Assembly (NCBI RefSeq): GCF_000787815.1
Contig: NZ_BBPO01000026.1
Location: forward strand, 1-63,843
DNA length: 63,843 nt
Origin: Streptacidiphilus neutrinimicus
GTDB lineage: Bacteria > Actinomycetota > Actinomycetes > Streptomycetales > Streptomycetaceae
Direction: 5' to 3'
The notes under the pieces were generated by a model that saw only the letters and a list, made by a program, of their open reading frames with translations, had not been told where the DNA came from and did not search any database. Positions 40,714 through 48,025 of the stretch are shown here, piece after piece; within the stretch, counting starts at the first letter, position 1; the number at the start of each line of letters is the position of its first letter. The position numbers were made by a program, and so were the translations under genes.

Positions 40714-41930
40714 TGTCCTACCGCGCCCTGTTCGCGCCACGCGGCGCGGTCGGCTTCACGCTGGCCGTGCTCGTGGCGCGGTTCCCCTCGGGGATGGCCT
40801 CGCTGGCCGCGACCCTGCTGGTCACCTCGCTGCACGGCTCCTACAGCCTGGCCGGGCTCGGCGGCGCGGCGGCCCTGGTCACCGTCGCCCTCGCGGGGCC
40901 CTGGCAGGCCCGGCTGGTGGACCGCCACGGCCAGTCCCGCGTGGCCGTCCCGGCGGTCGTGGTGGCCACGCTGGGCGGTCTCGGCGTGCTCACGGCGCTG
41001 GAACTGCACGCGCCGACCTGGGTCTACCTGCTGGCCTGCGCGGTCAGCGGCCTCGGGCCCAACACCGGCTCGCTGGCCCGCGCCCGCTGGGCGTTCCTGC
41101 ACCGCGGCGACGAGGCGGTGCTGCACACCGCCTACGCCTACGAGGGCGTCGTCGACGAGCTCTGCTTCGTCCTCGGCCCGCTGGCCGCGACCGCGCTCGC
41201 GACGGGCTGGTCCGCGCCGGCCGGCTACCTGACGGCCGGTCTGCTCTCCCTGGTCGGCGTCCTCGCCCTGGCCACCCGGCGCGGCACCGAACCGCCCCCG
41301 GCGGGGCACGCGGCGTCGGCGTCGGGGCGCGGAGTGCTGCGCGCGCCGGGCGTCGCGGCGCTCGTGCTGATGCTGACGGCCACCGGCGCGGTCTTCGGCA
41401 CCATGGAGATCACCACGATCGGCTTCGCCCAGGCCCACGGTCACACGGCCGCGGCCGGCGCGGTGCTGGCCTGCTACGCGCTCGGTTCGGCGCTCTCCGG
41501 CGTCCTGCTGGGCCTGTGGAAGCCGCGCGGCCGGGCGGTCGTCCGGCTGCGCTGGGCGCTGGCCGCGATGGCGGTGACGCTCGCTCCGCTGCCGCTGTGC
41601 GGCGGGCTGGCGCAGGTCGCGGCGATGCTGCTGGTCGCGGGCTTCGCGACGGCGCCGACCATGTCCACGAGCATGGGCCTGGTCGCCGAACTCGTCCCCG
41701 CCGAGCGCCTCACGGAGGGCTTCACCTGGACCACGACCGGTCTGCTGGTCGGCATCTCGGGCGGCACCGCGGCGGGCGGCTGGCTGGTCGACCACACCCC
41801 AGCCGGCACCGGCTACCACGTCCCGGCCGTCGCCGCCCTCGTCGCGCTGGCCCTCTCGGCCCGGCTCCCGCGCCGATCCGTCCTCTCCTGCCTGGACGAA
41901 ACAGCAGGCGAACGGTTGTCCGTGCAATAG
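40713..41930 (+). CDS. MFS transporter
   Basis: A 405-residue major facilitator protein with about 12 helices. ATG 40713 overlaps the LacI stop by one base. Sequences such as FPSGMASLAATLLVTSLHGS, GPWQARLVDRHGQSR and MSTSMGLVAELVPAERLTEG resemble small actinomycete efflux-type MFS proteins. Substrate is unknown; a sugar exporter or drug efflux role is possible. It lies between two nearly identical LacI regulators. Confidence 0.88.
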   Translation: MSYRALFAPRGAVGFTLAVLVARFPSGMASLAATLLVTSLHGSYSLAGLGGAAALVTVALAGPWQARLVDRHGQSRVAVPAVVVATLGGLGVLTALELHAPTWVYLLACAVSGLGPNTGSLARARWAFLHRGDEAVLHTAYAYEGVVDELCFVLGPLAATALATGWSAPAGYLTAGLLSLVGVLALATRRGTEPPPAGHAASASGRGVLRAPGVAALVLMLTATGAVFGTMEITTIGFAQAHGHTAAAGAVLACYALGSALSGVLLGLWKPRGRAVVRLRWALAAMAVTLAPLPLCGGLAQVAAMLLVAGFATAPTMSTSMGLVAELVPAERLTEGFTWTTTGLLVGISGGTAAGGWLVDHTPAGTGYHVPAVAALVALALSARLPRRSVLSCLDETAGERLSVQ

Positions 41931-41941
41931 GCTTCGGTGCC

Positions 41942-42967
41942 GTGAACACAGCGCGGTTGGCGGACATCGCGGCACAGGCGGGGGTCAGTGAGGCCACCGT
42001 CTCCCGTGTGCTGAACGGAAAGCCCGGAGTGGCGGCGGCGACCCGGCAGTCGGTCCTCGCCGCCCTCGACGTGCTCGGCTACGAGCGCCCCACGCGCCTG
42101 CGCCAGCGCAGCGCCGGGCTGATCGGGTTGATCACGCCCGAGCTGAGCAATCCCATCTTCCCCGCGTTGGCCCAGGTCATCGAGCAGGTGCTGACCCGCT
42201 ACGGCTACACGCCCGTGCTCTGCACGCAGACGCCGGGCGGCTCGACCGAGGACGAGCTCGTCGAGATGCTCGTGGAACGGGGCGTCACCGGCATCGTCTT
42301 CGTCTCCGGCCTGCACGCCGACACGACGGCCGACACGGCCCGCTACGACCGGCTGCAGGGCCAGGGCGTGCCCTTCGTGATGATCAACGGCTACAGCGAG
42401 AAGGTCGCCGCGCCGTTCATCAGCCCCGACGACCGCGCCGCGATGTGGATGGCGGTCCGGCACCTGGCCGGGCTCGGCCACGAGCGCGTCGGCCTCGCCG
42501 TCGGCCCCTCCCGCTTCGTCCCGGTCCTGCGGAAGGAGGAGGGCTTCGTCGCCGCGACCGGCGAGGTCCTCGGCCTCTCGGAGGAGCGCAGCCGCGATCT
42601 CATCCAGCACTCCCTCTTCACCGTCGAGGGCGGCCAGGCGGCGGCCAACGTGCTGCTGGACAAGGGCTGCACGGCGATCGTCTGCGGCAGCGACCTGATG
42701 GCCTTCGGCGCGATCCGCGGCGCGCGTGCGCGCGGCCTCTCCGTCCCGAAGGACATCTCCGTGGTGGGCTTCGACGACTCCCCGCTGATCGCCTTCGCCG
42801 ACCCGCCGCTCACCACCATCCGCCAGCCCGTCGAGGCGATGGGCGCCGCCGCGGTCAACGTCCTCCTGGAGGAGATCGGCGGCAACCCGGCCCAGCGCGG
42901 CGAGTTCGTCTTCCAACCCGAACTCGTCGTCCGCGGCTCCACGGGCGCGCTCAACCCCACTGCGTGA
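41942..42967 (+). CDS. LacI family transcriptional regulator (paralogue 2)
   Basis: A 341-residue LacI repressor starting at GTG 41942. The helix-turn-helix LADIAAQAGVSEATVSRVL differs from paralogue 1 by one residue in 19, and effector-domain segments such as YTPVLCTQTPGGSTEDELVE are identical. Differences cluster in the ligand-side loops (FVMINGYSEKVAAPFISPDD against FVLIDGFSERIDASFVSPDD). Both therefore probably bind the same operators but may respond to different sugars. No Shine-Dalgarno; TAGGCT 8 bases upstream suggests a leaderless or very short leader transcript. Confidence 0.92.
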   Translation: MNTARLADIAAQAGVSEATVSRVLNGKPGVAAATRQSVLAALDVLGYERPTRLRQRSAGLIGLITPELSNPIFPALAQVIEQVLTRYGYTPVLCTQTPGGSTEDELVEMLVERGVTGIVFVSGLHADTTADTARYDRLQGQGVPFVMINGYSEKVAAPFISPDDRAAMWMAVRHLAGLGHERVGLAVGPSRFVPVLRKEEGFVAATGEVLGLSEERSRDLIQHSLFTVEGGQAAANVLLDKGCTAIVCGSDLMAFGAIRGARARGLSVPKDISVVGFDDSPLIAFADPPLTTIRQPVEAMGAAAVNVLLEEIGGNPAQRGEFVFQPELVVRGSTGALNPTA

Positions 42968-43710
42968 GCTTCTCCGCCGACGCCCGCCGCGTCCGCGACC
43001 CCGGCCTGCCCCTGGCATGGCGTCACACGGCCCTGCGCTGCGCGGTGACCTGTTACCGCCCGATGGGCTACCGGGCGACCTGGGCCTTTCTGGAGACCGC
43101 GGGAGATCTGCGCAGGGACCAGGACGCGCTGCTGCGGGCGCTGGAGCGGCTGGAGCTCAGCAGCGCGGCGTGGCTCGCCGAGGAAGCGGCGTTCGCCGTC
43201 CTACGGCGCGAGGAGAAGCGCGGGCGGCATCGGCGCTCGCCCACGGCGGCGCAGTGGCTCAGGCATCGCGGGTACCGCTGGCCCGGGCCGGAGGGCCACG
43301 CGGCGATGCTCGGCGAGGTGGGGAGGCTGTGGGCGCCCCACGCGGGCCCCTTCCCTTCCGTGCCGGCGGCGGAGAAGGCGGATCTGGTCGAGTTGGACGC
43401 GACGGTTGCGGGCTGCGTTTCCAGCTACCTGGGCGCGGGCGGTGCCCTCGACGCCGGGCGGGCGGCTCTGCTGTGGCGCGTCCTGCCGCGGCTTCGCGGG
43501 ACGACGGCGCGCTGGGGCCTGGAGCCGCAGCGCGCCGCGGCCTACGCGTGCTTTCGCCGTCTCGGATGGATGGCGGAACTCATGCTGAACGACAGGTGGT
43601 TGCAGACGGCCGGAGGGGCCGGGGCTGCAACCACCTGTGTCGGTGCGGGGCGTGTCAGTGGTGCTGGGCCTTACAGGCCTTCGGCGTCGATGCCGAGGGA
43701 GCGGAGGTAG
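42964..43710 (+). CDS. Hypothetical protein coupled to LacI paralogue 2
   Basis: A predicted 248-residue soluble basic protein that I do not recognise. GTG 42964 overlaps the LacI stop (GTGA). Helical segments such as LLRALERLELSSAAWLAEEA and LWRVLPRLRGTTARWG follow a tryptophan-rich N-terminus. The last 40 residues run through a strong hairpin (43592-43638) and overlap the convergent chelatase-like gene by 40 bases, so the functional protein may end near LNDRWLQT. Confidence 0.55.
   Translation: MSFSADARRVRDPGLPLAWRHTALRCAVTCYRPMGYRATWAFLETAGDLRRDQDALLRALERLELSSAAWLAEEAAFAVLRREEKRGRHRRSPTAAQWLRHRGYRWPGPEGHAAMLGEVGRLWAPHAGPFPSVPAAEKADLVELDATVAGCVSSYLGAGGALDAGRAALLWRVLPRLRGTTARWGLEPQRAAAYACFRRLGWMAELMLNDRWLQTAGGAGAATTCVGAGRVSGAGPYRPSASMPRERR
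43592..43638. terminator. Strong hairpin at the 3-prime end of the hypothetical gene
   Basis: ACAGGTGGTTGCAG (43592-43605) pairs perfectly with 43625-43638 over a 19-base GC-rich loop. It sits between convergent genes and could serve both directions, though it lies inside the annotated end of the plus-strand gene. Confidence 0.65.
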
Positions 43711-44516
43711 AGGCCGAGGGCGAGACGGGCCACGGCCGGGTAGGCGCCGATCGGCTCGGCCGCCGCGCAGTCGATGGCCTCGGCGACGGCCTTGACGGCC
43801 TCGGCGGAGACCTCGGGGCCGAGGAGGTAGGGGGCCAGGGCCGGCTGGGTGCAGCCCGTGTCGCGCAGGTGGGTGACCGCCGCCGCGACGGACTCCGCGG
43901 AGTCGAGGGAGGCCGCGACGACCGGGACGGCCAGGCGCGCGGCCAGCAGCACCGCGGTGACCTCGGCCAGCTCCAGCGCCTCGGGGCCGCCCGTGCCCGC
44001 CAGGACGATGCCGTCGGCGGAGGTGTTGATGGCGAACAGGCGCGCGCGGTCCGCGCGCGCGAGGCCGGCCTCGCTGAGCCGCACATGGACGGCCTCGGCG
44101 AGCAGCGGGTGCGGGCCGAGGGTGTCCGTCGGCGTGACGGTCCCGAACGCCGCCAGGACGGCGTCCAGCTCCGTGGAGGGGCCGGGGGACAGGGGGACGA
44201 CGATCGGGGTCGTCCCGGCCTCCACCGCGGCCGTCAGCGCGTCGGTGAGGCCGACGCAGGTGTAGGGGCCGTCCTCCTCGCCCGCCGTCAGGTACGCGGG
44301 GGAGACCTCGATGCCCGGCTGCTCGAGCCGGATCAGCGTGGCGATCTCCTCGGCCAGCTGCCGGGCCTCGGTCGAGGGGTGTGCGGGGACCGCGAGCAGC
44401 AGCCCGGGCGCGCCTTCGGGCAGCTCGGGGCGCTCGGGGCGGCGGTGGCGCCCCTTGGCGGGGGCGCTGGGGGTACGGACGGGCAGCGGCGTGCTGGGAG
44501 TCGCGGCAGTGCTCAT
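43671..44516 (-). CDS. Sirohydrochlorin chelatase (CbiX)-like protein, atypical active site
   Basis: A 281-residue protein with two CbiX-like halves. Each half has the expected alternation (LAEEIATLIRLEQPGIEVSP, AYLTAGEEDGPYTCVGLTDA, IVVPLSPGPST; then VPVVAASLDSAESVAAAV, QPALAPYLLGPEV). In ordinary class II chelatases the first strand ends in GHGS; here it reads AVPAHPSTEA, and the usual second-half histidine is also not obvious. It may be a degenerate paralogue or bind another ligand. The N-terminal 35 residues are Pro/Arg-rich. No Shine-Dalgarno; TACGAT 8 bases before ATG 44516 suggests leaderless transcription. Confidence 0.65.
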   Translation of the reverse strand: MSTAATPSTPLPVRTPSAPAKGRHRRPERPELPEGAPGLLLAVPAHPSTEARQLAEEIATLIRLEQPGIEVSPAYLTAGEEDGPYTCVGLTDALTAAVEAGTTPIVVPLSPGPSTELDAVLAAFGTVTPTDTLGPHPLLAEAVHVRLSEAGLARADRARLFAINTSADGIVLAGTGGPEALELAEVTAVLLAARLAVPVVAASLDSAESVAAAVTHLRDTGCTQPALAPYLLGPEVSAEAVKAVAEAIDCAAAEPIGAYPAVARLALGLYLRSLGIDAEGL

Positions 44517-44618
44517 GGGGGACGATCGTAGGTCATCCGTTCGCCCGAAGGGAGGCGGGTGGCCTTATACCGGCCGTTTGAACCGTGTGGGCGTGAGCAG
44601 CGTCACATAGATGGAAGC

Positions 44619-44643
44619 GACACACGATTACTGACTGTGTGTC
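44619..44643. promoter_or_regulatory. Dyad upstream of the small ORF
   Basis: GACACAC (44619-44625) and GTGTGTC (44637-44643) form a perfect 7-bp dyad with an 11-base AT-rich spacer, ending 13 bases before the small ORF start. It could be an operator or part of the leader. Confidence 0.4.
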
Positions 44644-44656
44644 ACGGGGGAGTTCC

Positions 44657-44791
44657 ATGCTGTCGATCATGAGCGCCCAATTTGGCGCCCCGGAGTGCAC
44701 CGGTAGCCGAGAGCGACAACAGTCCGCCCGGATTTGCCCGTTTCGGGCGGTCAACTCCCTGTGCTGTAAAGGAATGTGTCACCTCATGTAA
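44657..44791 (+). CDS. Small ORF, 44 residues, cysteine-containing
   Basis: ATG 44657 is preceded at 5 bases by GGGGGAG, one of the best ribosome sites in the window, and the frame closes at TAA 44789-44791. The peptide is MLSIMSAQFGAPECTG..., with four cysteines, two adjacent (SLCCKGMCHLM end). It does not show strong third-position GC bias. It lies at the head of the DUF397/ATPase/XRE cluster. It could be a real peptide, a leader peptide or chance. I know of no family for it. Confidence 0.4.
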   Translation: MLSIMSAQFGAPECTGSRERQQSARICPFRAVNSLCCKGMCHLM

Positions 44792-44816
44792 ACGCATGTG
44801 CACACGCATAAGCACC

Positions 44817-44832
44817 TGCACGTGCACGTGCA
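44817..44832. promoter_or_regulatory. Overlapping TGCACGTGCA sites upstream of the DUF397 gene
   Basis: TGCACGTGCACGTGCA contains two overlapping copies of the palindrome TGCACGTGCA, 70 bases before the DUF397 start. The same motif recurs in front of and at the start of the ATPase gene (45873-45959), suggesting one shared regulator, most simply the XRE protein of the cluster. Confidence 0.6.
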
Positions 44833-44901
44833 CAGGCGATATCATCACCGGCAGTGAGACCGCTGCATGGTGCACCGCTCGCACGATCCGGGGAGATACC
44901 T

Positions 44902-45138
44902 ATGCGTCGCATCCACAACGGCATCGCCGCCACGGAACTTGAGGGAGTGGTCTGGCAGAAGGCTCGGATGAGCAACTCGCAGGGCAACTGCGTCGAGCTG
45001 GCGCGGCTGGCCGACGGGGACGTCGCGGTGCGCAACTCCCGCTTCCCCGACGGTCCGGCGCTGATCTACACCAAAGCGGAGATCGTGGCCCTGCTCCACG
45101 GGGTCAAGGCCGGGGAGTTCGACCACCTGGCCGAGTGA
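44902..45138 (+). CDS. DUF397 small protein
   Basis: A 78-residue DUF397 protein from ATG 44902 (GGGGAG 7 bases upstream). WQKARMSNSQGNCVELARL and DVAVRNSRFPDGPALIYTKA are the typical family sequence. In Streptomyces these small proteins pair with Scr1-type XRE regulators and RsbW-like ATPases (whiJ and abaA loci) and are thought to antagonise the DNA-binding partner. Here the ATPase and XRE genes follow within 1.1 kb. Confidence 0.93.
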   Translation: MRRIHNGIAATELEGVVWQKARMSNSQGNCVELARLADGDVAVRNSRFPDGPALIYTKAEIVALLHGVKAGEFDHLAE

Positions 45139-45160
45139 GCCGTTGTGGTGCACCTATGAG

Positions 45161-45190
45161 GAAGGCCCGGGAGCGCGCTCCTGGGCCTTC
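45161..45190 (+). terminator. Terminator after the DUF397 gene
   Basis: GAAGGCCCGGGAGC (45161-45174) pairs with 45177-45190 through a GU-tolerant 13-bp stem and is followed by TCTTC. A strong intrinsic-type terminator 22 bases beyond the stop. Confidence 0.8.
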
Positions 45191-45258
45191 TCTTCGTCCG
45201 CTATCTCTTCAAGCGCTGCATGGCTGCCGCCCTCGTCGCTGTCGTCCCGCCCGCGCCG

Positions 45259-45888
45259 TCAGGCGCGGGCGCGGAGTTCGAAGACCGCCCAGACGACCTT
45301 GCCCACCGCGATCGGGTGCCAGCCCCAGGACTGGCTGAAGGACTCGACCAGATGCAACCCGCGGCCGGACTCCGCTATCCAGTCGGCCTCGCGCGGAACC
45401 GGGCCGCGCTCGCTCGGGTCGCTCACCGCGCAGACCACCTGCGGATCGTTGCGCACCAGGCTCAACCGGATCAGCGGGGAAGGGAGTTCGGCGCCGGCGT
45501 CGACCGCGGCGTCCATCCGGTCGCCGATCGGGCTCGTCATCCCGCGCCGCGGCCAGGAACCGCGTTGCTCGGGCACCACCGAGGGCAGGCCGTAACGCAG
45601 AGCGTTCGTCACCAGTTCGCTGGCCACCAGGGCGACGTCGTCGAAGAGCTCGCCGAGCTCCCATCGGTTGAGCGTCAGCCGGGTGAACTCGCGTGCCGTG
45701 CGGACCGACTCGTGACGCGGTGCCAGCGCACAGCTCACGATCGACTCACGGTCCGCTGCCACCGCCGGGCTCAGGCCCATGAAGAGCTCCTCCCATGCGG
45801 GCGCGGCCCCGTCCGCGGTGGGCGTGCGGGGCGGAATCTCGGCGTTCTCGGCGGATTGCCTCGGGGCGTGCAGGTGCACGTGCACCAT
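45259..45888 (-). CDS. RsbW/AbaA-like ATP-binding regulatory protein
   Basis: A 209-residue HATPase-domain protein of the anti-sigma factor kinase type. N-box VALVASELVTNALRYG and G-box IAESGRGLHLVESFSQSWGW are clear; VGKVVWAVFELRARA is the usual end. These proteins accompany whiJ-like regulators in Streptomyces. ATG 45888 is chosen because AGAGGA lies just upstream and third-position GC stays near 90 percent from there; ATG 45780, with GGAGGAG 7 bases upstream, is a serious alternative that would put all TGCACGTGCA sites in the leader. The first codons after 45888 encode MVHVHLH because they overlap the palindrome. Confidence 0.85.
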   Translation of the reverse strand: MVHVHLHAPRQSAENAEIPPRTPTADGAAPAWEELFMGLSPAVAADRESIVSCALAPRHESVRTAREFTRLTLNRWELGELFDDVALVASELVTNALRYGLPSVVPEQRGSWPRRGMTSPIGDRMDAAVDAGAELPSPLIRLSLVRNDPQVVCAVSDPSERGPVPREADWIAESGRGLHLVESFSQSWGWHPIAVGKVVWAVFELRARA

Positions 45889-45959
45889 GGTCCTCTTCGC
45901 ATACGTCAGATGCAAGAGTGGATTCACGTGCATTCGCATTGCTTGCAGATGCACGTGCA
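45873..45959. promoter_or_regulatory. Operator cluster at the ATPase gene
   Basis: GGTGCACGTGCACC (45873-45886, perfect 14-bp palindrome), TCACGTGCA (45924-45932) and TGCACGTGCA (45950-45959) lie in the AT-richer start region of the ATPase gene. Centre-to-centre spacings are about 48 and 27 bases. They match the sites upstream of the DUF397 gene. Confidence 0.6.
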
Positions 45960-46027
45960 GATTCCCGTGCAGAGTGTCATCATGTGATTGCACAGCGCGA
46001 TGGCCAGGGCATGTCCTCGCGCCAATC

Positions 46028-46057
46028 TTGACCTACGTGTGAACAACCGGGCACGAT
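46028..46057 (+). promoter_or_regulatory. Promoter of the XRE regulator
   Basis: TTGACC (46028-46033), 18 bases, CACGAT (46052-46057), 67 bases before ATG 46125. Confidence 0.5.
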
Positions 46058-46124
46058 GCGCGCCCGGACAGTGCCGGACAGTGGCAGACTGGCCCCTGTA
46101 GCCAGCGGGTGGAGGTTCGACGGA

Positions 46125-46988
46125 ATGACCACGGTTCAGCCGGGGGGCGGGTCGATGGTCCGCCGCATCCTCCTCGGCTCCCAGCTTCGTCGTCTGCGAG
46201 AGGCGAAGGGCATCTCCCGAGAGGACGCCGGCTACACGATCAGGGCTTCCGAGTCGAAGATCAGCCGCATGGAGTTGGGGCGCGTCAGCTTCAAGGAGCG
46301 GGACGTCGTGGATCTGCTCAGTCTGTACGGTGTCGACGAGTCCGAGCGGGGCCAACTTCTCACGCTGGTACGCGAGGCCAACCAGAACGGCTGGTGGCAC
46401 AGCTTCAGCGACGCCATGCCGAACTGGTTCCAGACCTACGTCGGCCTCGAGGAGTCCGCCGCGCTGATCCGCACCTACGAGGTGCAGTTCATCCCCGGCC
46501 TGCTGCAGACCGCCGACTACGCGCGCTCCATCATGGGCCTCAACCGGCCCCATATGGCGAGCGAGGAGATCGAGCACCGCGTCGACCTCCGGATGCGCCG
46601 TCAGCGCATGATCACCGAGGGCACCGGCCCGCGCCTGTGGGCCGTCATCGACGAGGCGGCGCTGCGCCGCCCCATCGGCGGCCGGGACGTGATGCGGGCT
46701 CAGGTCCAGCACCTGATCGAGGTCTCCGAACTGCCCAACATCGTCCTGCAGGTGATGCCGTTCCGGTTCGGCGGCCACGCCGCCGAGACGGGCGCGTTCT
46801 CGATCCTGCGCTTCCCCGAGCAGGACCTGCCCGACGTGGTCTACCTGGAGCAGCTCACGAGTGCGCTGTACCTCGACAAGCGCGACGACGTCGACGCGTA
46901 CATCCAGGTGATGGAGCGGCTCAGCGTCGACAGCCTCACCCCCGAGCAGACGGTCGAGCTGCTGTCGGGTCTGCTCAAGGAGGCCTGA
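46125..46988 (+). CDS. XRE family regulator of the Scr1/WhiJ type
   Basis: A 287-residue DNA-binding protein from ATG 46125 (GGAGG 11 bases upstream). An XRE helix-turn-helix occupies residues 14-70 (LGSQLRRLREAKGISREDAG, ASESKISRMELGRVSFKERD), followed by the Scr1/DUF5753 domain (WWHSFSDAMPNWFQTYVGLE, IRTYEVQFIPGLLQTADYAR, LPNIVLQVMPFRFGGHAAET). WhiJ is the best known relative and represses sporulation genes until relieved by its DUF397 partner. It is divergent from the ATPase gene and is the natural candidate for binding TGCACGTGCA. Confidence 0.93.
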   Translation: MTTVQPGGGSMVRRILLGSQLRRLREAKGISREDAGYTIRASESKISRMELGRVSFKERDVVDLLSLYGVDESERGQLLTLVREANQNGWWHSFSDAMPNWFQTYVGLEESAALIRTYEVQFIPGLLQTADYARSIMGLNRPHMASEEIEHRVDLRMRRQRMITEGTGPRLWAVIDEAALRRPIGGRDVMRAQVQHLIEVSELPNIVLQVMPFRFGGHAAETGAFSILRFPEQDLPDVVYLEQLTSALYLDKRDDVDAYIQVMERLSVDSLTPEQTVELLSGLLKEA

Positions 46989-47022
46989 GCAGACCCGAGA
47001 GCCGACCTGGTCCGCCTGAGGC

Positions 47023-47658
47023 TCAGCCCCGGGCGGGCGCGTGGGGCGCGCGGGGGCCCAGCGCGGTGTCAAGGCCGTACCGGGCGAAGAGGTCGGCGCG
47101 GATCAGCTCCGGCGGCGCCTCCGCGCCCGGCAGCAGCATGCCGATGCACGCGCCCATCAGCGCGCTGCGCAGCACCGCGTGCTCGGCGCCGGGGTCGGTG
47201 GAGCCGCGTCGCCGCAGCACCTCCTGAAGCAGCCGGCCCAGCTCCCGCTGCTCCTCGTCCTGCACGAAGACGCCGTCCAGCGGCGCCAGGATCAGCGACA
47301 GGTGCGCGCGCATCAGCGTCGGCCGGTCCACGGCCAGGCCGGTTACCGCGTCGATCGCGGTGGCCAGCCACAGGTCCGGGTCCTGCGAGAAGTGCGGGGT
47401 CGCCGGGTCGTCGAGCGGGCGCAGCGCGGCGGCCAGGGTCAGGTGCATGTGCCGGTGCATCGCCGTCTGCAGCAGGAAGCGCTTGCCGGGGAAGTAGTAG
47501 GACACCAGGCCGCGCGCGACGCCGGCCCGCTCGGCGATGTCACCGAGGGTCACCTTGTTGAAGCCACGCCGGTCCACGAGCTCCACGGCCGCCTGCATGA
47601 TGCGCTCGCGGGACCGGGCCCGCATGACTTCGTTGACTGCCGCCCGCCGTGGTGACAT
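47023..47658 (-). CDS. TetR family transcriptional regulator
   Basis: A 211-residue TetR repressor from ATG 47658 (GGGAG upstream). The helix-turn-helix is at residues 15-60 (RERIMQAAVELVDRRGFNKV, TLGDIAERAGVARGLVSYYF). The ligand domain contains a large insertion-free helical region ending HAPARG. Target unknown; the DMT permease and a pseudogene lie on its other side. Confidence 0.92.
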   Translation of the reverse strand: MSPRRAAVNEVMRARSRERIMQAAVELVDRRGFNKVTLGDIAERAGVARGLVSYYFPGKRFLLQTAMHRHMHLTLAAALRPLDDPATPHFSQDPDLWLATAIDAVTGLAVDRPTLMRAHLSLILAPLDGVFVQDEEQRELGRLLQEVLRRRGSTDPGAEHAVLRSALMGACIGMLLPGAEAPPELIRADLFARYGLDTALGPRAPHAPARG

Positions 47659-47769
47659 GGTGCTCCCGCGCTCATTGGCCTGGCGTCAATATACGCGCGG
47701 GTCACAGGCGGTTCGCGGGCGCGGGGGCCCGCGCGGCCGGCCCTCCCACGCCCCGCACGGAGCAGCGCG

Positions 47770-47961
47770 TACGAGCAGGAGCCGGCCTTCCCGCTGACCC
47801 CGGTCGGCCACGTCGTCGGTGGTCGCGTCGTCGGTGGTCACGTCGTCGGTGGCCGCGACGGGGTCCGCGAGGACGGGCCGCTGGTCGGCATCTTCGCGCG
47901 ACGCGGCAGGAACCCGCACCGGCAGGCACAGCAGGCGGGTCGCCCGGGCTCGCCGGCCTGA
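47770..47961 (+). pseudogene. Decayed trmO (TsaA-like tRNA methyltransferase) remnant
   Basis: The plus frame reads YEQEPAFPLTPVGHVVGGR, then VVGGHVVGGRDGVREDG, PLVGIFARRGRNPHRQ and a stop. LTPVGHVVGGR is the usual N-terminus of TrmO-type proteins and VGIFAxRGxN is their conserved internal motif, here brought together by loss of about 70 residues between. The HVVGGR segment is triplicated (15-base repeat GTCGTCGGTGGTC). No start codon is available in frame after the stop at 47653. TrmO N6-methylates threonylcarbamoyladenosine in some tRNAs. The rest of the 47659-48025 gap holds no gene. Confidence 0.55.
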
Positions 47962-48025
47962 GCCGGCCGGCGGATCGACGCCGCTGATCGGCGGCGGTCG
48001 CCGTGGGCCGGTCGGGCCGTGCCCG

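Noticed and set aside
44798-44833. Short CAC/GTG repeats considered as a CRISPR-like or simple repeat array
   Set aside because: Units are overlapping 10-bp palindromes at promoters, without spacers of constant size; operators explain them better.
47686-47919. A minus-strand small ORF with repeated TDDVTTDDATTDDV
   Set aside because: It is the reverse of the triplicated unit of the plus-strand trmO relic; no ribosome site supports it.
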